Origin: Buddleja alternifolia
Lineage: Eukaryota > Streptophyta > Magnoliopsida > Lamiales > Scrophulariaceae
Direction of reading: 5' to 3'
Length of the DNA: 64,000 nucleotides
Assembly (NCBI GenBank): GCA_019426215.1
Contig: CM033395.1
Coordinates: 16,978,569-17,042,568, forward strand
Numbering within the stretch: the first letter of the stretch is position 1; each line of letters starts with the position of its first letter. This document shows, piece after piece, positions 1-10,255 of the stretch. The position numbers and the translations under genes were made by a program. The notes below the pieces were generated by a model. That model worked only from the letters and a program-made list of their open reading frames with translations. It was not told the origin of the DNA and ran no database searches.

Positions 1-1760
1 ATTAACATCTTTGGGTATGGATCTACAAAATCGGGAAATGGTGGTCAAAATTTTTAGAAGTCTACCTAGTAGATTTTTGATGAAAAAAACAGCTATGAGA
101 GAGTCAAACAATTTGGATAGTTTAGCTCAAGAAGACGCTTTTTCAAAGCTCAAAGCATTTGAATTTGAGTTGAATTCAACTAGTGATGCAGTAAGCAGTC
201 CAGTGATTGAGTCTGGAGCGCTCATAGCATTAATCAAGGGTAAATCGGGTAATAAAGGAAAAGCTTCAGATATTAATGAGGATGAGGAACTAGCACTTCT
301 AAATAGATTCAGAAAGTTCTTGAGATATGAAAAGAAAGGAAATAGTCCTAAGCATCAAGGACAAAATTCATATCAAGCACCTGCTCCAGTACAACAACAG
401 TATCAAGTGACTCAATATTCTGCACCTTCTCCTTCAGCGCCTGTTCAGTACCAAGCGTCTGCTCAAAATCTCTCAGTGCCAGTGGTCTCAAAACCACACA
501 ATGGAAGGTTAACAAATGACAAAAGATGAAAACTAATCTTTGTTATAATTGCAGGAAACCAGGGCACTACCAGGTAAATTGCCCCTATCCAAATGTATCT
601 AAGCCCTCAAGGCAGGATTACGTGGATACAAACTAATTTAGGAGCAACCTTCGTCAACAAGGCTTGCTAGCGGAATCAGAACCAGCATTCGCACCTGAAG
701 ATTTGGAGTCTTCAGAAGAGAGTAGTGATGATGATGAGCCAGTAGATGACTCAGCACTTATTTATCTCATGGCCTGAGACGATGAAGCGTCCCCTGAGGT
801 AAACACTGAATTATCTCTTCCTCTCTCTTATGATGAATTACTTGACAAAGTCAAAGAATGTTACAATGAATTTCAAGATGCTGCCAATATATATCAAAAT
901 CACTTCGCTATCATTTCATCGCTCACAAGTGATAAAGTGACGCTCAAAGCAGAGTTGCAAGTTTAGCAACAATGCATTGAGAAAAATCAATCACTTGAGA
1001 GTGAAATACTCCAGTTGAAAAGTGATCTTGATATAATAGTCAAGGGAGAAGCTGAGCGGATTGCTAAACTTGCTAAATCAGAACAGCTCATCTCATCATT
1101 GTCCAAAGCGTCAAGAAAGCTAGACAATGTGACTGAGGTAACAAGGTTATTTGGTGAAAAGACCGGTTTAGGATGCAATAAATTCGGTAAACAACCAAAT
1201 AAATCTAATGTTACGGCAAACAACAAAGGAAAGAGTGTTTTCTTTGTTGAGAAAGGTTCACAAGGTCAAACACAAAATGAATCGAGCAACAATGGTAGGA
1301 GGCCAAATGAGAAAGCCAAAGCTGACTCAGGTAAAGGTAAGGCAAAAGCAAATGATTCACAAAGACAGGTTCATCCAAACACTAAAAAAACTAAGGATAA
1401 ACCTGACCACTGTGAATCAAGCGCCAAGCTTCCAGCACCAAAAGTGCTACCCAAGTCAGCGCCAAAGAAATATCAACATCAATATCCAAGGCAGTCAAGA
1501 TCATATTATCAATACTATTATGATTATGATTATGACTATGATTATGATTACTATTATAATCGAGGATGTTATTATACACCCAAACAACACACAAAGAATA
1601 AGGTAAACAAAAAGCACACACAACACAATGTCAAACCCAAGAAGGCCAGTATTCCTACAATGAAGACTAGGCAAATATGGGTTCCAAAAGTTCTAATTCA
1701 AACTAACAATGCTACTAATGGTAAAGACCCAAGCAACAGTGGGTACCTAAACAAAAATAG
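1..1760 (+). pseudogene. gag: Sirevirus gag (nucleocapsid), 3' portion, broken
   Basis: This would encode the structural Gag protein that packages element RNA into cytoplasmic particles. The window opens inside the capsid-like region. A CX2CX4HX4C zinc knuckle is encoded at 541-582. It is followed by an acidic Ser/Glu-rich stretch, a coiled-coil-like segment (about 820-1130), a basic Lys/Gly-rich stretch, and a Tyr-Asp repeat built on GATTAT hexamers (about 1500-1560). The basic tail ends in a Trp-Val-Pro-Lys motif just before a TAG at 1758-1760. Lesions: a frameshift near 515-525 just before the knuckle, in-frame stops near 634, 776 and 964, and a later indel that moves the tail into another frame. 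The stop near 964 is shared with element D. The family call is secure; the protein is not functional. Confidence 0.9.
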
Positions 1761-1774
1761 AACTTTCCTTTTGA

Positions 1775-4700
1775 TTGCAGGTACCTAGAGCTAGAGCCGA
1801 TACATCTGTTTGGTACTTCGATAGTGGATCGTCAAGGCACATGACTGGTTCCAAAGATCTTCTAATCAACTATCGAGCTGCCAATGGTCCTCAGGTTGTA
1901 TTTGGTGACAACTCCAAAGGTAAAACCAAAGGTATAGGTACTGTGCATAGGGAGAACAACATGATAAGTGATGTCTATTATGTTGAGGGTCTAAAGCACA
2001 ATTTATTAAGCATAAGTCAATTTTGTGATAAAGACTTTGAAGTCATATTCTCAAGCGACTGTTGCTATATAAATGACACTAAGACTAAATTGAAAGGTAA
2101 AAGAACTAACAATGTATATTTGGTAGATTGGGGTTCAACACTTGATAACAACCCAACATGTTTTGTTGCTAAAAATGAATCTAAAAGGGGTTGGTTATGG
2201 CATAGAAAAATGAATCACCTCAACTTTAAGACAATCTCTCAGCTTGTAAATCTAAATCTTGTAGAGGGATTACCAAAAGGACCATTTCACAAGGATCGCC
2301 TGTGTGACGCTTGTCAAATGAGAAAACAAGTTAAATCATGTTTCAAGAGAAAACCTCATCTATCTACCTCTAGAATACTTGAACTACTTCACATGGATCT
2401 GTTTGAACCTATTCAAACGATCAGTGTGAGCGGTAAAAAGTATACTTTAGTGATAGTAGATGATTTCTCTCGATTTACTTGGGTGGAATTTCTTTCATCC
2501 AAAGATGATACATGTGACAAGTTAACAACGCTTATTCGGCAACTTCAAACATTGAAAAATCTTAAGGTTGCAAGAATAAGAAGCGATCACGGTACTAAGT
2601 TTACTAATAAGGTTGTTGAGAAGTTTTGTACAGAGAACGGAATACATCATGAGTATTCGGCTCCCAGATCTCCCCAATAGAATGGTGTTGCTGAGCGCCG
2701 GAATAGAACGCTCAAGAAAGCTGTTAGGACAATGTTAGCAGAGTCCAAGCTTGCTCCTAGGTTTTGGGCCAAAGCGATCAATACTGCCTGTTACACTCAA
2801 AATCGTTCCATGATCAACAAACAGCATGGGAAAACTCCATATGAACTGTGGAAGGGACGTAAGCCAAATGTTTAATATTTTCATGTCTTTGGTTCTAAAT
2901 GTTTAATTATGTGGATCCCAAAGCCTAAAGACATTTGATGCTAAAGCGGATGAGGGAATCTTTCTAGGCTATGCCATGGAAAGAATTTTCGCATCTTAAA
3001 CAAGATCAAATCGAAGATTGAGGAACATGTTGTTTTTGATGATGCTAACCAAGAACCGAGTACGGTTAATATGAATGATGTAGAAGTTGAAGATCTATGT
3101 CATCAAGCGTCTAAAATTACCATTGATGAAGATAGTGACGACGATGATGAGATCTCAGTGCCACCTTCTAAGATTACTCGTGAGGTTATTTCGGAAATCA
3201 ATGCAAGATCTGCTGATGATCATGAAGAGAGTGATCATCAAGAGCAAACAACAATCAATGAACTTGAAGCGCCTACGCAAGAGGGTAGTCAAGCGTCTGA
3301 TCATTAAGCGCCTGTTCAACCTCTTAACCCGTTCCAACCAGATAGACTATGGCTGCGTGATCATCCACCTGAGCAAATTATTGGAGATATCAACGCGCCT
3401 GTTAGGACTAGAGCCGCTACATTTAATGAGACTATGTTCGCAAGCTTTCTATCTCAAATGGAGCCTAAAAAAGTGGATGAAGCGCTAAGCAATCCAAGTT
3501 GGATTGAAGCCATGCAAGAAGAGCTTAATCAGTTTGAGCGTAGTAAGGTTTGGATGTTAGTACCAAGACCAACTCACCAAGGAGTCATTGGAACTAGATG
3601 GGTCTATAGAAACAAAATGGACGAGAATGGCATTGTGATAAGAAACAAGGCCAGACTCGTAGCTCAAGGATATTGCCAAGAAAAGGGTATTGATTTTGAT
3701 GAAACATACACTCATGTCGCCTGTCTTGAAGCAATTCGCATGTTTTTAGCGTATGCAGCGTTCAACAAGTTTACTGTGTATCAAATGGACGTGAAGAGTG
3801 CTTTCCTGAATGGTAAACTCCAAGAAGAGGTATATGTGGAGCAACCACCAAGATTCATCAACAACCATGGTAAGGGTATGGTTTACAAGCTAGACAAAGC
3901 ACTTTATGGTCTTAAGCAAGCACCCCGAGCATGGTATGACACTCTCTCTATTTTTCTTATTGGTAAAGGCTTTTCAAAAAGCAGCGTTGATACAACATTA
4001 TTTAAAATTACCAATGATGAAGACACTTTCTTAGTCCAAATTTATGTTGATGATATTATATTTGGTTCTACTAACAAGCGTCTGTGTGAGAAATTTTCGA
4101 AAATGATGCAAGAACAATTTGAAATGAGCATGATGGGTGAATTAACTTTCTTCTTAGGATTAAAAGTTAAACAACTCCCTAATGGCATATTTATAAACCA
4201 AGCTAAATACATACGTGATATGATTAAGAAATTTGGTATGGAAAATACATCATATTCAAAAATTCCAATGAGCCAAACGCTTAAGTTTGACAAAGATGAA
4301 AGTGGGAAGAAGGTTGATATCACTAATTATAGAGGTATAATTGGATCACTTCTTTATCTTACTGCCAGTAGACCTGATATTATGTTTTCGGTATGCATGT
4401 GTGCACTCGTTCAAGCTGATCCTAAAGACTCACACCTTATTGCTGCTAAGAGAATCCTTAAATATCTAAAAGGCACATAAAATGTGGGCTTGTGGTATCC
4501 AAGGGACTCTCCTTTTGAACTAATTGGTTACAGATTTTGCAGATTGCAAATAGATCGTAAGAGTACTAGTGGTACATGTCAATTTCTAGGTGATAGGTTA
4601 GTTTCATGGCATAGTAAGAAACAACAATCCATAGCTACCTCCACAGCCGAAGCTGAGTATGTAGCTGCAGGAAGCTGTTGTGCACAAGTGTTATGGATGA

Positions 4701-4981
4701 GGCAACAACTTAGAGATTATGGTATAATCCTATGTCCAACCCCTATTCATTGTGATAACCAAAGCGCTCTAGCCATGACTCAAAACCCTGTTCTTCATTC
4801 CAAAACCGAACATATTGACATTAGATACCATTTTCTTCGTGACCATGTTCAAAAGAAAGATCTCTCCATGCACTTTATTGGAACTGACAAACAATTGACA
4901 GATATCTTCACCAAAGCGCTCAACGAAAAATGTTTTCTCACTTTGAGAAGTGAACTAGGTATGATCGACTTAAACGCTTAA
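1775..4981 (+). pseudogene. pol: Sirevirus pol (protease-integrase-RT-RNase H), broken
   Basis: The polyprotein would process Gag, copy the RNA and integrate the DNA. An aspartic protease motif (Phe-Asp-Ser-Gly-Ser) lies near 1815. The integrase has an HHCC zinc finger (about 2190-2340) and the first two catalytic Asp positions (near 2395 and 2583). A TAG at 2678-2680 falls just before the third catalytic residue. Further stops and small deletions occur near 2873-3025 and at 3305. RT (3434-4480) is otherwise open and keeps YVDD at 4043-4054. It ends in a TAA at 4478-4480. RNase H (4484-4981) has lost the stretch holding its first catalytic Asp. Pol opens in the -1 frame relative to the end of gag, directly after a pyrimidine-rich TTGCAG, with no ATG at this point in this copy. 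Confidence 0.93.
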
Positions 4982-5013
4982 TCATTATGCATCACATTTT
5001 ATTAGACATATAA

Positions 5014-5087
5014 TTTAGGGGGAATCCACTTTATTTATGTCCAAAAGATCTTTGAAAAGTTATTACAAGTTATTAGATTTAGGGGGA
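5014..5087 (+). promoter_or_regulatory. Pair of internal polypurine-tract-like motifs
   Basis: TTTAGGGGGA occurs at 5014-5023 and again at 5078-5087, 33 and 97 bp after the pol stop. A polypurine tract primes plus-strand DNA synthesis, and extra tracts are reported for Sireviruses. These two are about 5 kb from the LTR, so if used they would act as central plus-strand primers. The same doublet occurs in C, F and I. Confidence 0.6.
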
Positions 5088-5437
5088 ACCTTAAATTGTA
5101 CTTGGAACATATCTGTAAACGTCAATGATCAAAAACTTTCATATGCATGATCATCAATGCTCAGAATTATTTATGCATAATATGTTGGATGCTCAAGTAT
5201 AAAAGGATTTTTGATCTCAAGCGTCCATATAAATTTTACAAAAGATATGTGTTAAGCGTTGAATCTATTCCACTCAACACTTAATATAAAATTGTCTATA
5301 AAACTCATGCATAAATTTTACAAGCTTCTTGAAGTAGTGGATAGACTCAAAAGCCTATTTTGTACTCTATCTACACGCTTCTATCACATCAAACTGACGG
5401 GTAATCAAAACTTTTCAAGATGACGGTTCAGAGATAG

Positions 5438-5539
5438 CACGTGTCTGTGTACGTGGCAGTGTATCATCAGGCGTGTTGCTACATTTTGAAAATCCCAAAA
5501 ATTTTAAAACTTTAGCTCGGATGTCAAATCTTTATATAT
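5438..5539 (+). promoter_or_regulatory. Candidate internal promoter upstream of env-like ORF
   Basis: A CACGTG G-box (5438-5443) and a TACGTGGC ABRE-like motif (5450-5457) lie about 80-95 bp before a TATA-like TTATATAT (5532-5539). A CT-rich leader and the env-like ATG at 5803 follow. C has the same arrangement with slightly altered motifs (21044-21147). Promoter activity is inference. Confidence 0.4.
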
Positions 5540-5802
5540 GGGAGTTACCAAATGTAACTTCTCTCTCTTACACAAAACTTGCGTCCGCAGTTAAAATTTT
5601 TCATGGTTGAGATTAAAATCCTTTACACGTGTCTAAATCCTACAGTGACGAGAGAACACAAGTTTCAAAATTTCTTTACTGTCTCATTTAAAACAAAATT
5701 TCTGCAGAAAAATTATTCACTCTTACTCAAAGCTTTCTGCAAAACTACTATCTCTCTCTCTTCTTCCAAAAAGCAAAATCTCAGTTCATCCTTTCACCAA
5801 AA

Positions 5803-8800
5803 ATGGCACCAAAGAAATCTACTGCTACTTCTACCGAGCCTATCATCAAGGTCACTGAAGTCCTTGTTGTCAACTGGAAATTCCTTTATGAGCAACCTCA
5901 AATCAACTTAACTGATATGATGGATTTAGTAACAAAGACTGGGCTCAAAACGTTCTTAACTCAATACTCTTATCTATTTCCGACGGAAGTCGACACCTTC
6001 TGGAAGACTGCTAAACTATCCAAAGACAAGAAGTTTATCTCTTGTCTCATTCCTCTGTCCAAGAAGGAGTCTCCAAAGGAATTTATTCTGTCTGCTACTT
6101 CCATTACCAAGAACTTCAATCTCCCAAATGAGGGTGAGGCATTGGATTGTGTTACTTTGGAACAAATCAAAGAAGCATGGACGACTATGAGTACTTATGA
6201 CGGAGTACCCTACAAATAACACTTTGAAAAGAAAGAACTTGTATCCAAATACCGACTGATGGCTGACTTCTGCAGCAAGATCATAGAATGCAGAGCGGGT
6301 ACCTTTGATAAGGTGAACCCAGTGCAATTTCAGATGATGACAGCGATACTCCTCAATCTCAAGATCAACTGGAGCGAGTATGTATTCGGAAGGTTTCGGG
6401 AGTGTTTAAGCGCCCTAAATAAACCTTATGGGCTTATTTTGAGTGACTTGCTGTATCGATCAGAGTGTGTATATTGTCTGGTCAACCTCTGAATAAGACT
6501 AAGCTGCTGGGAAGAAGGATTCTGAACAATCTCTTCAATCCTCCCAAGGTTGGTGGTGCCGCTAGACCACTGACTGAGTGTCTGGAAGTACGCGAAGTGT
6601 CAGACGAAGAAGCTGAGCGTCCAATTCCAGAAGAAGTCGTGAAGCATCCTGCTGCTACTAAGAAGAGGGCTCCCAGAAAGCCCAAGGCACAAGTCATTCC
6701 TTCTCCTCAAAAGAATGATGAGGAAACTGATGAGGATGCAGAGGACAAAATCCCTCTGATCAAGCGAAGGAAGTTGGAAGGTATTATTAAAAAAATCAAC
6801 TTTGAGGAACCACTTGCCGCTCCTCCCGCTCAAACGCTTAAACTTTTTGAAGGAGTCAACGTGAAGAAGATTTTCAAGCGTTTTAGGACAAGCAAGCGTC
6901 AAGCTGCTTCTGTTCCTGAAGAGCCTGAGAGGGTTGAGCCAAGCGCTTAAGATGTTGCGGTTGAGCCAAGTGCTCAAGAAGTTGCTGTTGAGACAAGCTC
7001 TCAAGGTAAGTTTATTTCTTCCCACAACATTTCCTGTCCTACATCTGCAGAAGATCCTGCTCTTATAGAGGATAGTTCTTATGTTACAGCTTTAGTTCCA
7101 GCTGCTGCTGAAGCATTAACAGACATCCACCTAGATGTTGAGATGAAAAATATTGTGGCTATTGCCAAAGACGTTGCCGTAGGAGCTGCTGCAATCGAAG
7201 TAGAGGAACCTGCTCCCATAGAGGTTCAAGCGTCAACTATTATTTTGGCTATAACAGAGGCACGCTCAGAAGGTCAGAGCATTGCTAAGGACGTTACAAA
7301 GCCAAGGCACTTCTTCAAGCTGGACCCACTAAAGACGATTGATCACTCAATCAATTATATGCCTCCAGTGCTCGAAGAAGACTTCATTCCAGCAGGATAC
7401 AATGAAGAAAGGTACATTAATGCTAAAAATGAGGTAGTCGCGCTGATTGACATTGACAATCAGATTAAGGATATAGTGTTCAACACTGAGCAGACCGAAA
7501 TCGAGAGGAAATATTATCTGGCAGTTCAACTCGGTAAAACCCCTGGTCAGATACCGTCTTCTCTTATTCTTCAACAAGACTGACAAGGAGGCAGGACTCC
7601 TAAGTGCGACATAGATCTGGCTTACTACTTAGATTATGGGTACATCAAGTCAACTGGTTTTGCTCTCAGAGACTACAACATCCGTGTGTATGATCCTTTT
7701 TGCCCTACCTTTCTCAATCCGTTAGAGGCAGTCTTGAACAAAGAAGACTACACACACTTTCCTCTTATAAAAAATAGTCCTAAAAATGTGAATTCTGTCA
7801 ATCCACTTCTACTGTGGAAGAATAAAGGACTTCATGCCGGTGAGCGCCTAACATCTCTCACAGATGTGATCCAGACCGATGTTGATGCATACTTTGACAG
7901 CCTCTGGAATGCCAACTATCAGACTAATAGATATCGCTTTCAGTCTATTAGAGATATCTACCTTGAAGGCGTTCGAGCTATGGTTAACACTGGGATAGAT
8001 TACTGTATGGCCGAGGTAAATTGGGCTGAAGCGTATGTGGGCCATAGATACACTTTTCCAGAGTTAGTTCGAGCTCCCCATCTTTTTGGCATAGGCATGC
8101 ATGACAAGAAGCGTCAGTTTGCTAAGTATTGCCTTGAGAAGCGTCAGGAGAGAGTTGGACCCATTGACAAGTTACCTCAAGTTCGTTAACAAATAGAACG
8201 ATTTCTACACCAAGCACTACAAGGGCTTTCCGTCACTCCTCTCCAGTTCAACGCTCAAGCGTCCACCAGTGGTAGTTCATCACCATCTTGTTTGAACTTA
8301 TCACTAAGCCACTACGATGACAACTTTAGATTGATGATGAAGTTCATGGCTCCCATTCCTCATTTCGATAAGATCTTCACTGAAAATCTAAGGAAGCGAA
8401 ATGGCTCGAGGATTCGAAACTTCCAAGGTTATCCACTTCTACTTCTACAGACAGGAAGTAAGCGAGCATTATGCCTATGTTCTCTCCCTACTTGAACACA
8501 ATCAAGGCATAGCTCGAGCGGTGTATCCGTATTTGGAAAACTATTACCGTATGTATGTGCCAAAAGCTCACAAGTCAGAATGTCTTCCTACAGATCGAAT
8601 TATCGGATTTTCCTTGCATTACTACCTAGATACATTATTTCTCATTCCAAAGCCGCAGTCAAGGATCTTCCCGAACCACGTATTAGACATCATGGGTCCA
8701 ATGTATGTCCGAGCCAGAGACCGTCCTCTTCGCACTTTTATTCAAGGGACCTGCATCTCTTGCTCCAGACTGTCTGAACTTCTGGATTCCTATGCAAATC

Positions 8801-10003
8801 TTGCTAACTAGAACTTCCAATTCGATGACTTCCGCCAAAAGGAGTCAGCGCTTGAGGAAGCGCCTGTAAAGCTAATTGAAGAGTCTACACCAGCATCCAT
8901 TTCAAAAGTTGCAAATATTCCAGCATCTGCTGAAGAACATGTTCAAGCGTCTCCACCAGAAGATATCCCTAACGCTTCTGAACCAACTATTTCTGATATG
9001 GCTGAGGATCTTCAACTTGACGTACGTGGTACAATCTTTGATCCTACATATCAAGTTCCCCTTGATTCACTCAAGCATACATCTAATTCAAGCGACCGGC
9101 TCCTTAAGCGGTTCAATCGGATGTGAGTCAAGCTTTTGGACCTTTGCTGAAATCTGTCTTAGAAGAGGTGAGCAATCACGCTACCCAAAATGAAGAATCC
9201 CTCCACCGGATTAAGATGGATCTGGAGAAGATTGAGTCTCAGGCCACTGTTGGTGAATGTCGTCGAGAATTTCAAGAGATGAACGATGCTACTCGGGCCA
9301 ACCAACTTGCCATGAAAGAACATTTCGAGAAGCGCCTAGAAAACTTAGAGACTACACTGAATGATGCTACCAGCGCTAAGCTACTCGCAATGCAAGAACA
9401 TTTCGACAAGCGTCTGGATGATCTCACAGCTTTAATGTCTCAAATTGCCTCTCAGGTTAGCCTTCTTACAGAACATTTTAAGGCTGATGATGGCAATAAT
9501 GGGGAAGAGAAAAGAAAAGGAGAGAAGAGAAGAGCGTCCGGTTCAAGAGCTCAAGATCCTCCGCCACCGAAGCATCAGCTAGTATCTTCTCCTTCTACGC
9601 TAAGTCTCCCATCTTGGATAACTGCTTATGGGATAAGTGATTCTACTGGAGCTCCTAGTAGAACGCTAAGAGAACCTCCAATGGCACTATATCCAAATCT
9701 ACCAATATCTTCTCGGGCACGGCTTGAACAATTTGACATCCTCTTCAAAGAACATCTATTCCAGAACCTACAAATCCAAGAATTTTAACTGAAGAGAGGC
9801 AGATGGGTGACTTCAACCGAGCTTTCAGAATTTGCCTAAGGTATATGGGAATTGACCCTACTGAATGGGACAAACACTTTACTACTTTCGAGAAGAGACA
9901 AAAAGAAGAGAATAAGCTCATAATCAACAAAGATCATGAAGCGATGATGACTTTGGAAGACAGCCTAACTGAAGATATCCAAGCTGAAATGCCCAAGCGA
10001 TAA
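5803..10003 (+). pseudogene. Sirevirus envelope-like ORF, broken
   Basis: This is the extra ORF typical of Sireviruses; its role is unknown. The chosen ATG begins Met-Ala-Pro-Lys-Lys, matching the start of the C copy. Order: an N-terminal globular region (5803-6440); an acidic and basic, Pro-rich region with a Lys-Arg-Arg-Lys nuclear-localisation-like cluster (about 6765); an Ala/Glu/Pro-rich linker (6950-7300); a conserved central domain (7300-8810); a Ser/Pro linker; a long heptad-like coiled coil (about 9120-9480); a Pro-rich stretch; and a conserved C-terminal domain (9803-10003). I see no signal peptide or membrane segment, so 'envelope' is a positional name. Stops occur at 6217, 6948 and 7581, with further stops after 8187 and 8809, and there are frameshifts near 6450 and 9790. 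A GTAAGT...CAG pair at 7006-7050 resembles an intron. Confidence 0.75.
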
Positions 10004-10241
10004 ATAGTTAGACCAAGTCGTTAAGGCCTTTTGATTTGCATTATCTATATTCTTGTCTCTTATGTAATTTTTTGTTTAGTTGTAAAAATGCTTGTAATCA
10101 TTGATCTATATAAAATGCATTTTTCAGCTGATACATCTCGTTGAAGCGTAACGAACATCAACTAACTTTTACTAACCAAAGCCAACTTTTATTTTGGCTG
10201 TCTAGCTCTTAAACTATAAAAGAGTAAGTATTGCCATCATC

Positions 10242-10255
10242 AAAAAGGGGGAAAT
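10242..10255 (+). promoter_or_regulatory. Terminal polypurine tract of element A
   Basis: AAAAAGGGGGAAAT abuts the 3' LTR start TGTTAGG. This is the expected place for the plus-strand primer. The same sequence, reversed, abuts the LTR of element D at 29721-29734. Confidence 0.9.

Larger units (their letters stand above)
4982..5802 (+). other. Spacer between pol and env-like ORF of element A
   Basis: This 821-bp non-coding stretch aligns by eye with 20590-21400 (C) and 41007-41843 (F), and its start with 63623-64000 (I). It holds two PPT-like tracts, a block that includes ATCAAACTGACGGGTAATCA, paired ACGT-core motifs, a TATA-like sequence and a CT-rich leader before the env-like ATG. Conservation of length (811-837 bp) and of these blocks between separate copies argues that it is a functional part of the element rather than decayed coding DNA. 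Confidence 0.7.

Noticed and set aside
1500..1560. GATTAT repeats as a CRISPR-like or tandem satellite array
   Set aside because: It is an in-frame Tyr-Asp codon repeat at the same place in several gag copies.
5803..10003. Calling the third ORF a viral envelope glycoprotein
   Set aside because: No signal peptide, no hydrophobic membrane segment and no cysteine-rich ectodomain are visible; the content is coiled coil, proline-rich linkers and basic clusters. 'Env-like' is kept only as a positional name.
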